A stretch of DNA of 64,000 nt from NCBI RefSeq assembly GCF_012273895.1, contig NC_052114.1, forward strand, positions 62,001-126,000, given 5' to 3'. Numbering within the stretch: the first letter of the stretch is position 1; each line of letters begins with the position of its first letter. The notes under the pieces were generated by a model that saw nothing but the letters and a program-made list of their open reading frames with translations, did not search any database and had not been told where the DNA came from. Made by a program: the position numbers and the translations under genes. This document shows positions 21,895-35,070 of the stretch, one piece after another. This DNA comes from Zerene cesonia. Its lineage: Eukaryota > Arthropoda > Insecta > Lepidoptera > Pieridae.

Positions 21895-22011
21895 AGCGCC
21901 CTGGGCTGGCTAGCATACGTGTACGGGCCTTTCGGCTTTGCCTGCGGGCCCTCCACCAGCACCGAGCGCACCGACACGCTCATCTCCCCGCAGCCTCCTC
22001 AGCAGCAGCAG
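21895..22011 (+). CDS. Possible isolated coding exon (39 codons), gene unknown
   Basis: Between a pyrimidine-leaning acceptor ending ATGGTAG and the donor CAG|GTAGCA lies exactly 117 bases, phase 0 to 0. It starts SALGWLAYVYGPFGFACGPS and ends in a Ser/Thr/Pro-rich part with four Gln. Third positions are mostly G or C while the surroundings are AT-rich, as for the real exons in this window. The first 17 residues are hydrophobic and aromatic. I do not recognise the protein and found no partner exons nearby, so this could be one exon of a gene with long introns or a compositional accident. Confidence 0.3.
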
Positions 22012-23474
22012 GTAGCACTCTTCGAACGCGGCGAATACCAGGCAACACATTCAAGGCACACACAATGTCAGCGCTCGAGGAATGTCCACACTTCAGCGCC
22101 GCCCCCCACATCACACTGACACATGCCAATCACACCTTCAAAAAACGAACAATCACCGATGAGGTCCGATACTAAAAAGTCTCTATTGAATAAATTTCAC
22201 GTCGGTAGTAAATAATTTAAAGACGAGGTAGCTCTCGCAGAACGCTCTTTATATGACTGTATTATCATTTTGGTAGTAAATGTATGAAGCTAAATCGAGA
22301 GTGACAGTAAAAACTATCTGTTTCCATGGTAGCCGATAACACGCGCTTCCGGTCATCAACTCTAGAAAACGTTGTCCTTTCGACACTCAGGATTATATTA
22401 CAATGTGTATACATATTGTGACTCAGGCTCGATTGATGGTCAGACTGTTCGAGAAGGAACTTGTGATAAAGTTGTAATAGGTTCTTGGGATAGATACTTA
22501 CTATGTAGATCAAATATATTTTATTCATTCAAAATATCTATGTATTGTTAGTTATTATTGAATTTGTGTATAACGATGTTACAATAAGTAATAAGGTTGC
22601 GAATTTTTAAAGATCCTTTTTCTATTTGGATTTAGAAACAATGATTATTTTAATCATTCATAATTTGCTAAGTAATTGAAAATATCAAAGCTTCGAAAAT
22701 GAAAACGACCACATTATTAATATTCTATTCAAACTATTTCACTATGTATTTGATTTATGTAGATCGTAAATAAACATACATAACTTTTAAAGCCACTTGA
22801 AGCAAATACTACTTTACAATAAAATAATACATTTATTTTTATTGTTACGCTAAGCTGCCATCTATTGTAACAGAATGTTATTACGTTTAAATCAACATTA
22901 AGTTTCGTTTGAGCGTCGCACTTTTTAGTAGTACAGATAACGTGCTATAGATGGCGTTTTATTCAAAGTTGTCACCGCACCATCTCTGGTTTTTTAATGG
23001 TATAATAAAATATAGAGCATCTACTGTGTATTAAACATTAGTTGAGTTTATCTCAAGAACAATTTAAACATTATGAATTCATCATCCAAAACCCAACCCA
23101 AAGGATGAGTTGCTTTTGGGTTATAATTTCAAGGTATGGGGAACGCTGAAGATGGAGCGGGCGATACATATGACAATTTTGACGGCCGTTCTTATATTAA
23201 ACAAAATACAAGATTTATGAATGTTAATATCAATGTAGAAGAGCAGTCAGTAGATCTGGATATACATAATATGGTGGGTAATCTATTTGGTTGTTTTGTT
23301 GATTTACTTAGTATGCTATTATAATAATTAATATTTATTAAAAACAGATCAAATGCGACTCGGGCTCGTAACAACATAATGTTAGCAAAAGGGCAACTGC
23401 AAAAAAATAAGGTATCCTTGCAACGTACTTATTACCCTTTGGTTACGGAACCTTAAAAAGAATAAGTAATCATT

Positions 23475-23600
23475 TAATTTTATTTATTTATTTATTTATG
23501 CTTTATTGTCCTGGAAAATTTACAAATTCAGACTTAACCTACGTAACATTATCACAAATGGCTATCACATAATTATGATCAATTATCTAAAGTACTTATC
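23475..23600. repeat. TTTA microsatellite and LINE-like 3' tail
   Basis: The sequence TTATTTATTTATTTATGCTT leads into TATTGTCCTGGAAAATTTAC. Lepidopteran non-LTR retrotransposon 3' ends often carry such a TTTATTTATGCTTTATTG block. No coding part is attached. Confidence 0.35.
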
Positions 23601-24268
23601 ATTTTAATATAATTACTAAGTACTCCTAGGTACCATCTGAAGTAGGAGTAGTAGGTACAAGGTAGGTGGGAATGTTTCATAACATAAAATTAAAACACAA
23701 ACACGAATCGTATAGCAAAAGATAAACAACAAATCACGTTGAACATCAAATATATCACAAAACAAATATTTCGTTCTGCCCTTTTTGAAACTATTCTACT
23801 ATGAATTTACGCTTCCTGTTCAGTGGCGCGCGCGCCGTGACCAATCCGCCGAATGAAGACGTCATAAAATAATGACGGCATTACTTTCCGACGTCATTAT
23901 TTTGGTGACAACCCTCGACCAAACTATCTATTAGACATGATAGCTTCCAACCAAAAATATACTCCGTCGCCTCACGTTGAAGAGTTCAATTCCTTTGAAG
24001 CTATGTTGAAGTAGGGGCGGTGCAAATCTAACGATTGTAGGGAGCAGGGTTGTCAAAGCGCAGTAATAAATATAGTTGGTCTTTCAGCGAGAGCAGCACG
24101 GCTTAATGATCTGTGCGTAATGCGCTTGAAACATAACTTCCGGAGTGTTTTGTAGTAAAAAAGTCGCCGGGGCGGAAGTCGCCACGTGCCCTCGGCCTAA
24201 TGTCGCTTTTTAGAAAATTATTTCGCATAATAGATCATGTAGACGATAAATAATGGATATAATATATT

Positions 24269-25268
24269 NNNNNNNNNNNNNNNNNNNNNNNNNNNNNNNN
24301 NNNNNNNNNNNNNNNNNNNNNNNNNNNNNNNNNNNNNNNNNNNNNNNNNNNNNNNNNNNNNNNNNNNNNNNNNNNNNNNNNNNNNNNNNNNNNNNNNNNN
24401 NNNNNNNNNNNNNNNNNNNNNNNNNNNNNNNNNNNNNNNNNNNNNNNNNNNNNNNNNNNNNNNNNNNNNNNNNNNNNNNNNNNNNNNNNNNNNNNNNNNN
24501 NNNNNNNNNNNNNNNNNNNNNNNNNNNNNNNNNNNNNNNNNNNNNNNNNNNNNNNNNNNNNNNNNNNNNNNNNNNNNNNNNNNNNNNNNNNNNNNNNNNN
24601 NNNNNNNNNNNNNNNNNNNNNNNNNNNNNNNNNNNNNNNNNNNNNNNNNNNNNNNNNNNNNNNNNNNNNNNNNNNNNNNNNNNNNNNNNNNNNNNNNNNN
24701 NNNNNNNNNNNNNNNNNNNNNNNNNNNNNNNNNNNNNNNNNNNNNNNNNNNNNNNNNNNNNNNNNNNNNNNNNNNNNNNNNNNNNNNNNNNNNNNNNNNN
24801 NNNNNNNNNNNNNNNNNNNNNNNNNNNNNNNNNNNNNNNNNNNNNNNNNNNNNNNNNNNNNNNNNNNNNNNNNNNNNNNNNNNNNNNNNNNNNNNNNNNN
24901 NNNNNNNNNNNNNNNNNNNNNNNNNNNNNNNNNNNNNNNNNNNNNNNNNNNNNNNNNNNNNNNNNNNNNNNNNNNNNNNNNNNNNNNNNNNNNNNNNNNN
25001 NNNNNNNNNNNNNNNNNNNNNNNNNNNNNNNNNNNNNNNNNNNNNNNNNNNNNNNNNNNNNNNNNNNNNNNNNNNNNNNNNNNNNNNNNNNNNNNNNNNN
25101 NNNNNNNNNNNNNNNNNNNNNNNNNNNNNNNNNNNNNNNNNNNNNNNNNNNNNNNNNNNNNNNNNNNNNNNNNNNNNNNNNNNNNNNNNNNNNNNNNNNN
25201 NNNNNNNNNNNNNNNNNNNNNNNNNNNNNNNNNNNNNNNNNNNNNNNNNNNNNNNNNNNNNNNNNNNN
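24269..25268. other. Assembly gap (1000 N)
   Basis: Exactly 1000 N. A Helitron-like copy lies about 50 bases past its right edge, suggesting an unresolved repeat cluster. Confidence 0.98.
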
Positions 25269-25316
25269 ATTAGCGGAAGATATCTTGGCGAAGATACAGT
25301 TCAAGATTATAATCTA

Positions 25317-25524
25317 CTAGCTGTGCCCCGCGGTTTCACCCGCGTAAGTCCGTATCCCGTAGGAATATCGGGATAAAAATGCCTATATGCTATTCCAGTT
25401 GTCCAGCTGTCTACGTACCAAATTTCATAGTAATCGGTTCAGTAGCTTTTGCGTGAAAGAGCAACAAACACACACATCCTTACAAACTTTCGCATTTATA
25501 ATATTAGTAGGAAGTAGGATAGGA
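25317..25524 (-). mobile_element. Lep1-type Helitron-like non-autonomous element
   Basis: Read on the minus strand it starts at a TCCTATCC/TCCTAC end with ACTAATATTATAAATGCGAA and ends GGTTTCACC-complement, GGGGCACAGCTAG. The final CTAG is preceded by a GC-rich hairpin-prone block (ACCGCGGGGC). The flanks are A before the 5' end and T after CTAG, as expected for Helitron insertion at AT. It has no helicase coding capacity. Confidence 0.75.
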
Positions 25525-27687
25525 TTTTAAGGCGCTGCTGATAAAAACCAACTTTCTCGTTAAACACCGTTTAATTGAGCTACGCACGAAATGCAATTTT
25601 GTACTAATAAAGAATACTCGTGAGCAAAAACCGAAATTCGGCATTTGCGGCGCGCTAACGAATTGAAAATATTTCAGTGTAAGAAGAAATTACTCTATCC
25701 TCATACAGTCCAACTTAATTTATTATATAGGGCGATATAAATTTATATACCAAGAATCTTTTTCAAAAACAACACAACATTTTTCAGTCAAATGCAAAAA
25801 TGATTACAAAAGGAAAAAGTATACGTCGTTTTTCGTCATCGTACCACGATAGAATCGAAAGAATTGTCTCTGAAATTACTATGAAATTATGGCGATATTA
25901 ATCAGGATAATATGAAAAATCATAAAATTATAGTATTGTCAGACCGATCCGTAATAAGTGAACAAAGCTTATAAATTAAATCTGTCCCTTTAATTAAATT
26001 AATGTAAAACTGCAGTCCAATTGAGAATCTAATTCGTTTTTGGGAATGTTGATTTCAAAGGAGAACAAATGAAAGTTCACAAACTTTCTTATGCGAGAGT
26101 CGCCTCGTTGGGAAAGCTCCCCCCGAAAAATTAACACCACCACAGTAGATAAGCTAGAACAGTTGCTGTGAATATCCACCACTACAAAGGTTGTGTCCTA
26201 ACCTCGACAACAGAATGAAGTATCAGGTACTGTGTTATGATGCGTGGAACATGTACATGGGGTGCAGGTTACAAAAACATTTTAATGAGGGTGAAAAGGG
26301 CACCGAGAGCACTAAAGTGGCAAATAAAAAACTTTTCGTTATTTAATCAATTGTACCTAGAAGCTGTCCAACACAGTGTCAGAAAGTCATTCTAATATAT
26401 TCGAAACTCGAAACAAATCAGCTGCTAGAGATTTATTGAATTCCCGTATATGACAAGACAATCTCGACGCGATTGCACAACTCTCGTTCACAATTTGTTT
26501 CTTTCTCAGATACTTGCGTACATACTAAAATTTACATTTTATTTAATATTTTTAACATGACTAGATGGAAACAAAAAAAATGCAAGCCCTTGACTCTCTT
26601 CAGATTGAGGATGAGGAGATGCCTATGTCTCAGAGTGAGCAGATCAAGGTTGATAGAGAGAGAACAAGTTACATAATGAATAACCGTTATCATGATAAAT
26701 AATAACTCATAATGTATAGGTACCCCATTATGTAGGTAATATTTATTGAACCGTTATTGTACACCATAAAATGAAATATTCTGATTTAAAAATAGTTTAA
26801 TTCTCCATAATCTCATCAAACATTGATAATTTTCAAGTGACGTTTTTTGAGTTAAATGTTTAGTGAAAGTTTATAAGTATGCTCATGTATACGGCAAATT
26901 GAAGACTATATACTGTATTCGATGAACAAACAATAAAATATATCATGCGGCCTTACATCTGAATGTGTAGTTCCCATTTTGCAAGACAAAACCTTAGTAA
27001 ATCTGTTAACTCGGTTTGATCTTAAATTATTGCAATTAAACAATACAGTCAAATAACACAATTTCGTATTTTATGGCTGCATAAAATAGTTTATGATCGT
27101 GAGCAGCGGTTGTTAAAATGAAATTATTAATACACGTAAGGCAGCGGCCGCATTGTAGGTCGATATAAGGACACGAAATCACATCGTAGTAAAAAATATC
27201 CTGCGACTGCAACGTATATTGTTATCCGTTCGGTGATGTACGGCCGCTGCTGATTTATGGGCTGACCCTGAGGGCAGCTCCGAGATGCCACTGCACACTG
27301 CACCGGCCACCAACTCATCGCCACAAAAAGTCACTGATTAATTCTCGACAATTATTATCGTCGGGACCTGCGTCCCGTCCGTCGTGTCGATGTATTTTCA
27401 TTCAAATGAGAATCATTTTGTACTACTGGAGCATAATTAAGACTTGTCATTTAAGTTACTATTCGACTATCAAGTCACATGTATTTATATTTATTTTGCT
27501 TATTTTAATATCTTTTTTGTGTTCTCTTAAATGCATTCTTTTTGCTCACCCACGTTTTGCTATTTCCTTCTATTTTAGGAGCGCCTGGTAAAGATCGTTA
27601 CCTAGAGATAAGGCCGCCTTTTGCTTATTAAATGTACTGTTTGCTTTTCAAGTTCTTATTAGCAATAAATATGTCATAGTTGGCAAA

Positions 27688-27760
27688 AGAGGTGGTGGGT
27701 CGATTGCTGGTAAACGATCAGCACTGCCCATAAACATTTACAGAGGCCGTGTGTACGTGC
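27688..27760 (+). repeat. Diverged relative of repeat family A
   Basis: The order TGGTGGGTCG, CTGGTAAACGATCAGCACTG, CCCATAAACATTTACAGAGG parallels the family A head (GGTGGGTCGCCTGATGGTAA, GCTACCACCGCCCATGAACA, TTTGTAGAGGC). Similarity stops after the AGAGGC block. Confidence 0.45.
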
Positions 27761-28049
27761 AAAAGGATACAAGCCTCCGCCTTCTCAACCTCACTTAAGA
27801 CTCACTGCAGCATTTGGCTCTATTACTGATTATTTTTGTGTAGAAGAGATGTGTGCGTAAAGATGCTTTATGGTAGGGAACATTATAAGGAAAAATGTTC
27901 CTTGAAATACAGGACTACCTATATCTATACAGTTCGAAGAAATTACACACCGCGGCGGCTAATTCAAATAGCGGCGAAACTTACCGATAAATACAAAATA
28001 TGTAAAATGAATATTACGAGGTATGAGTGAATCGACAATGGCGGCAAAC

Positions 28050-28205
28050 AAAGCGCTCGGTGGTATAGCGAGCAGCGCACCCGCAGATAAGCGGCCATAA
28101 GTTACGGCGCGTGCGCGCTTCGTTACCGCACAAAAGGACGCCTCGAACAATAGCGCGGTCAATACGGTAGCCGCCATTTGCATATCGCGCATCGCTTGCG
28201 CATCT
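28050..28205. other. CpG-rich patch with octamer-like motif
   Basis: This is a locally CpG-rich block in AT-rich DNA. It contains ATTTGCATAT near 28176, which matches the POU octamer, and GATAAG near 28085. No coding frame fits. It may be a regulatory island, but motif matches alone are weak. Confidence 0.25.
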
Positions 28206-31200
28206 ACCCTCTCTCACCTTATCACTTCACCCCAACATGACTCCTCTACTAATCCGTCCTAAAGGTGCATTTCCCCTGGCTGTGTCGTATAGTAGTGGAA
28301 GAAGCTGTGCGGCGAGAGGTCGGTTCCCTGGGCGTCTTGTCGGTTTAGCAACGCGAGATGTTGTCGCGTCGCGAAGTGCTAATCTCCGATACATCGATTA
28401 TAATTTTATTTGCCGGCGCTTTGTCATAAGTTATCGTTCACACTTGAAACAATACAATAATCTATATAATGTATGAAATTTATTATCCATTATAACTCTA
28501 CGCTACTACTTTCTTCGCTACTACTTACTACTTTCTTCGCATTTTTTATAGCATTAGCGAATTTTTGTATGACCTTCGGAGTATTACCATATCATATTTC
28601 TATTATATCAAATTTTGTGACCCACAACCCAAATAAAAACTTAAACCAGCACAAAACAAAAAAAAACTATTCTTTTATTTGTTTATTTGAGGCAACATAT
28701 GGTAAGTCAACAAATATATAAATAACTTTAAACCACGACTCACATAGACTTAATACTATATAGCTATTTGTTACATTACAATACTTTTAAAGCCTCCTAT
28801 TTTAAAGCGGACAAAGATTCTCGGCATTCTCGCTGTGCTGAGACGAGCGCGTCACGTGTTCCCGCGCGGGACATTAGCATGTATCTAAATTGATTGACAC
28901 CTCACGCGGAGATTTTCCACTCCGCCCGGGAACCTTCGGCCCGACCCACTTCTAGCCATTAATATGCAAGCGGTGCGCCTGGAACATGGAGACATCGTTC
29001 AATTGAACATAAATAGATGATGTTTTATAGATCGATATATAAAAGTATTAATTAGGATAGCTTAAGTCGAAAAAACTAATAAAAATTATTTACTCCATAG
29101 TTGTAATAATGATTGAATAAAATATAAGATTCTTCAACGTGACTAACAATGATAAAAGTGCTTGTTCTTTATTTGCATCTGGCTAGAAATAAAAGTCCGT
29201 CAGTAGTAACAACAATATAAACCGTTATTTAAAAAAAAACCGGTATAAAGACGTACTTTAATGTATATTTATTATATATATCGAGGGCTACAGGCAAATA
29301 AAATATGAGAAAGCATATCTCAAGCAACTCGGAATTTTAACAGGGAACCAGCAAAGTCAAAAAGTTAGAACAATGATCGGCATAACTTCGTATCATATCC
29401 TAATTGCCAAAGGATCGAAAAAAATTTCTTATCTACATCTGTAAGAGTTCCCGCAGGTGAAGCAGGAATGTATAAGCAGAGCAGTTGCAGTATGCACACG
29501 ACGCAGTTTTTGTGGCGACGCGACGCAGCCGCGGCCGGCGCACCCCGACGCGCCAACGCGCTATGGTCGCGTGCGCAAGTGCGCACAGCGCCTCACTGTC
29601 ACACTAATCATTATGTCATCAGGGCTCTGTACCCCAAAATACGTGAACTAATATGAATCTCCCCTTTTTATATAGAGCTCTTATAAACGGACAAACTTTT
29701 CACATAAATATTCAGCATCAATACAACGATAAACATAATAATCCATGAAGAGAACATATTATTTATGTAAGCCATAATGTTAACATTAAAATAATTTCAC
29801 TCTAATGTTATTGAAGCCGACTTAGAAAAAAGAAGAGTTAAACAATTCGACTGTATTTGTGTGTGACCCCATAACTTTTTACTGGGTGAACCGATTTTTG
29901 TGATTATTTCTCATAAAAGTAATTATTATAATAAACATTTCACATTAATATTGCTGTCTAACGGAGTTTTATAAGAGATTAATGCACCTGTTGTACTTTA
30001 TGTTCCCATATGAATTTGATAGAAATGAGATGTTTTACCTCTGTTACTCTCGAGCCTCTTAAATAATCCAAATATCCTAAGTCCTTAGAACTCAAACTAT
30101 AAAACAACCTCTATGCATCGTCAAGGAAAGACGAATTAAACATTTTCGCGTTAATAATATTTATTAGAAAGGATTCATACAAAACTAGATGTAGCGAACT
30201 CTATCGAAATTAAACCCATACCAGCAGTGGTACCACCAGTCGCAGGGTACTCCGAGCACCGGAACCCGTGGCGGCCCACGTCTAAGTTTATAGCATTAAG
30301 TGTGCCTAACGATCACAACAGTGGCGCTCGTCATTCGCCTCGCCATTCGCGCGAATGTGTAAATGCCGCATAACAGATAAAACATGGAAGTATATTACTA
30401 GTTAGATAATTCAGTTACAATAATAATGAAATCATTAATGTAAGTACAATCTTCGATCACACAATCTTGGGTTCATTTTGAATTTGAGACTGTGTAACCA
30501 TATAATACGTTAAAACATTTTTTCATTATATTTACTTTATAAAAAATATATCGTCAGCAAAACGAACAAATGTAATTATCCTGTCCAGTAATAATTTATT
30601 AGCATTCCTTTAAGCTTACGCGATAACAGCATTCCAGACTATTATCTATACAATATACACAATTTATATTAGTGAAGTATTTTTTAATAAAAACTCAAGT
30701 TAGCAAACAACTAGCACTTCGTCGAGACTATAAAAATATTCCAAATAATTGTTGAAGAAACACTTCTTGATGATTCCTTGTTTATATAGGTTGCTGTGTT
30801 TTTTATAAAACATAAATATCTGATACGACGTCGGTCCTTATTAACGAGTATATTAATATTGTGATAAACAAAATAATGAGCAAATATTACGAGTATAGCA
30901 GACAAGGACCTTAATATGTTAAATAAAAACACAATTAACTTTATCTTAATTAATATGCAGTTTTTCTCTGTGTATGAATAATTGTATCACTAACAAACGC
31001 AGACAGATGTTCGTGTATAACTAATAGTAAACGATGAATATTAATTTACCCATTCACTAATAAGCTACAGGTACTTTCTGGATATCTTTGGGATAAAAAC
31101 GATCGTAAACGTAGTGGCGACACTACTTTTGTTATGAATTCCAACTGTTTATTGGCTGCGGCAGACATTCAGTAATAGCGATCATTTAACCCCCAGTCAT

Positions 31201-34070
31201 TTTAAAACTATTTAAGCATAACGTAGCGCTTCGAAAATGTTTAAATGTTCACCAGAAATTGTAAGAGAATCGGCTCTCACACTGAAACGTGTGAAAAGTG
31301 TTCCAATACTCTACACTTTTCATTTATAGCTTTTCATCATTGTCATAATTAAAATGCAGTGTAACAGCTTGAACTTTTTCTCTTTCAAAGACATTTCGCG
31401 AACAAAGTACATATAACCTTTACGATTGACGTAAACTGATTTTCTATGCAATGTATTAGGTTAAGGTCAAAAAATTCGGCCGAAACTAACCTCGATGTTG
31501 GGTTTTTGCCGCAGCTAAGTCGCTGGCTCGCTCTCCAAATCGGTCAGTGATAATGTTTAATTCACTGAATTTCGATAGGGATAGTTTTTCATCGTCTCCT
31601 GTCGCGATACATATGTATGTATACATTGTACAATATACAGACCGCACTGCCGCCGTCTCGGTTTCCTTGCCACATTCGAAACTTTTATAATGTATTTCTT
31701 TCAAAGTTTTGATCGTAAGAACTTTTATTACTAAGTAAATATATAAATATTATAGAACTATGATACTAAATATTAAGGAATATAAAATAAATCGAAGCTT
31801 GGTTCTTTCCTTTTACAAATTTCAAAGTAAGTATGTGTTAAATCTAACAATCTTAATTTGAACTCCTTTTATGGCGTCAACACCTTGTGGCACTAAACAA
31901 TGCTGTAGATACAAGTAGGAGCGCTGTGTCCCATCACGCTACTGTAAGACCGCAGCCAGGTGCAAAAAGGTTGCGACATTTGAAAAGAAAACTTGCAGTA
32001 AATAAATATTGCAACATCCGGCACTTGAATTTGCAAACAAATACGACGAGCGCATTATAAACAAACGTACAAAAAGATTAAAGAATACATAACGAAATAA
32101 TTCGTCCGACCTCGCACCCGGGGACCCGGGGTCGTTGATATAAGCAGCTGTTCTTTTCGAATCAATAACTAATTTAAGCTTTAAGAGACGATTGTATTTA
32201 TATGTACGATAGATAAATAATTTATTTAGTTGCTTTTATTATTATGATATAGAAACTATTCAAGACAGTATTTAATAGTTGATTAGTTTTTTAAGTATTA
32301 AGTACAATATAGCCTTGTTTCGAGTACATGAGACTAAAAAGCGGACTGAAATAGGTTGCTGATTGATTTTCTTTTGCCATTTTTATTCATGTTTAATCTA
32401 GATTTTATAGGTATGATTGTATTACCTGCCAGCAGGCACGGAATGAGTCGAATTAACGCCCCATCGGACGCGTGTCAAAATTACCACCAACATTAGCGAT
32501 TCGTAAATATTTAGAGTACTTATTACAGTCCAGTGAATCCAGAGCTACACGACTAATTAATGTCGGAGGGATGTCGTCTCTCGGCAGCCGCGTGCCGCGT
32601 GCTGCGTCGCTCGTTAGGACTTAGCGCTATTGCATTGTTGGGCGGATTTATCAACGCCCATCAGCTCCGTAATTTATTTTCATTTGATTATTTAAATTAT
32701 ATTTATCTGTGTCATGTATTGGATCTTACATTTAAACCAAATCGCATTCTATTATCCATTGCTTAATTTCCAGGCATGATCAACGATCATATCAGACTAT
32801 ATCATAATTAGATATAACGTTGAAGAGTTTGTTTATTCGTTTGAACGCGCTGATTCGCTCAGCAACCACTTAAAAGATTTCATAAATTTATAAGATTCTT
32901 CCAAAATACTTTTTCCGTTTGATACTTACGCCATCCGTGAGTTCTTAAGGCTATATGCTTACTACTGGCGAGGTCGGGGCGGACTGCAGGTTTCACAAAG
33001 AAAGATTCATTTTGTTTGTTTTGATCGTCTCTAAAGCATTTTTGAAGCGTCGACATTATAAATTATAAGTATTTCTAAATACCCATCATGTCCTAAGACT
33101 TAATGTACCTATGTATACGAGCTGATATTAATAATAATTCAAACATATCACAATAATGAAGCGGTCGTTGGCTAGTCCTGTAGGTTACTTATTTGGAGAC
33201 TAGCTGTAGTTTAAACAGGCAAAAGAAACGACTTATTAACATATTTTAATTAATTATTTTCTTGTTCGTTGCATAACATTTGAGCGCAGTTGTAGATATT
33301 AACAAAAACTGAATAGCTTCCCGGTGTAGTATTTTAATTATTGACCCGAGTTAATTAACACCTGATTAGGGCCTCGTCGGCCGCCGCAGCAGATGAATGA
33401 ATTTTATGTTTATGTTAATCAGAACATAATTACTACTAAGTGCATTTGACTTTATCTACATTTAATCACTTATTAGAAAACTAAAAACAACATTTTAACG
33501 TCGTGTAGGGTAGTTGTAATATTTTTGTACCTGTGTGACTAAAACTCTCGACTTCTATAAAATAGTACGTAAATGTTTTCTATATCGATCTATATCGATT
33601 TACGGATCGTGGGTTGTGATTGGATCACACTTTCAATGTTTTTGTTACCAATTGTCAAAATTTTACATCATCAATAAACTGCTCCACCTGTACAGTTACA
33701 ATATTATTGATATCAACATTTATAATACTACAAAAATTTAACACAAAAGTTTGAACCAATCGGTTTAAATTTTTGTTACCACAAAAAATTCCTCTAGAAT
33801 CAAATCAAAAAAGGTTTTATTTGATTCAATTTGATGGGAAAAGCCTTTTGGTGTCAATCCATTTTATTAACGACTACGACTATCTATGTAGAGGGTACCT
33901 AGGTACATGATATCTTAAATGTTCTTCTACACTTATCGTTTGTTAATTTTTTATGTTTTTTTGGGACTTTACTTATAAAATATTAAATGATTTCTTGAAC
34001 GTATTTCCCTTCAAAATGAATTATTTTCAGTTCAGACAGATGACGTTATGTACCCGTAAGTTATCTAATA

Positions 34071-35070
34071 NNNNNNNNNNNNNNNNNNNNNNNNNNNNNN
34101 NNNNNNNNNNNNNNNNNNNNNNNNNNNNNNNNNNNNNNNNNNNNNNNNNNNNNNNNNNNNNNNNNNNNNNNNNNNNNNNNNNNNNNNNNNNNNNNNNNNN
34201 NNNNNNNNNNNNNNNNNNNNNNNNNNNNNNNNNNNNNNNNNNNNNNNNNNNNNNNNNNNNNNNNNNNNNNNNNNNNNNNNNNNNNNNNNNNNNNNNNNNN
34301 NNNNNNNNNNNNNNNNNNNNNNNNNNNNNNNNNNNNNNNNNNNNNNNNNNNNNNNNNNNNNNNNNNNNNNNNNNNNNNNNNNNNNNNNNNNNNNNNNNNN
34401 NNNNNNNNNNNNNNNNNNNNNNNNNNNNNNNNNNNNNNNNNNNNNNNNNNNNNNNNNNNNNNNNNNNNNNNNNNNNNNNNNNNNNNNNNNNNNNNNNNNN
34501 NNNNNNNNNNNNNNNNNNNNNNNNNNNNNNNNNNNNNNNNNNNNNNNNNNNNNNNNNNNNNNNNNNNNNNNNNNNNNNNNNNNNNNNNNNNNNNNNNNNN
34601 NNNNNNNNNNNNNNNNNNNNNNNNNNNNNNNNNNNNNNNNNNNNNNNNNNNNNNNNNNNNNNNNNNNNNNNNNNNNNNNNNNNNNNNNNNNNNNNNNNNN
34701 NNNNNNNNNNNNNNNNNNNNNNNNNNNNNNNNNNNNNNNNNNNNNNNNNNNNNNNNNNNNNNNNNNNNNNNNNNNNNNNNNNNNNNNNNNNNNNNNNNNN
34801 NNNNNNNNNNNNNNNNNNNNNNNNNNNNNNNNNNNNNNNNNNNNNNNNNNNNNNNNNNNNNNNNNNNNNNNNNNNNNNNNNNNNNNNNNNNNNNNNNNNN
34901 NNNNNNNNNNNNNNNNNNNNNNNNNNNNNNNNNNNNNNNNNNNNNNNNNNNNNNNNNNNNNNNNNNNNNNNNNNNNNNNNNNNNNNNNNNNNNNNNNNNN
35001 NNNNNNNNNNNNNNNNNNNNNNNNNNNNNNNNNNNNNNNNNNNNNNNNNNNNNNNNNNNNNNNNNNNNNN
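34071..35070. other. Assembly gap (1000 N)
   Basis: Exactly 1000 N in AT-rich, gene-free sequence. The reading frames that seem to cross it are artefacts of the N run. Confidence 0.98.

Larger units (their letters stand above)
18850..24268. other. Gene-poor stretch upstream of the 281-residue gene
   Basis: It contains a decayed CTAG-type repeat at 19969, a CpG patch at 20725-20830, a tRNA-derived SINE at 21640, a possible isolated exon at 21895, a tandem TTTA microsatellite with a LINE-like tail at 23475, and a paired CRE-like hairpin at 23861. The short frames elsewhere in it show no recognisable domain. Confidence 0.5.
25525..34070. other. Gene-poor stretch without a recognisable gene
   Basis: It is mostly AT-rich with short frames of no recognisable family. 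Notable are a diverged family A-like fragment at 27688, CpG-rich patches at 28050-28200 and 29515-29590, and a small GC-rich block near 30230-30290. No element or splice pattern can be assigned to the rest. Confidence 0.5.
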
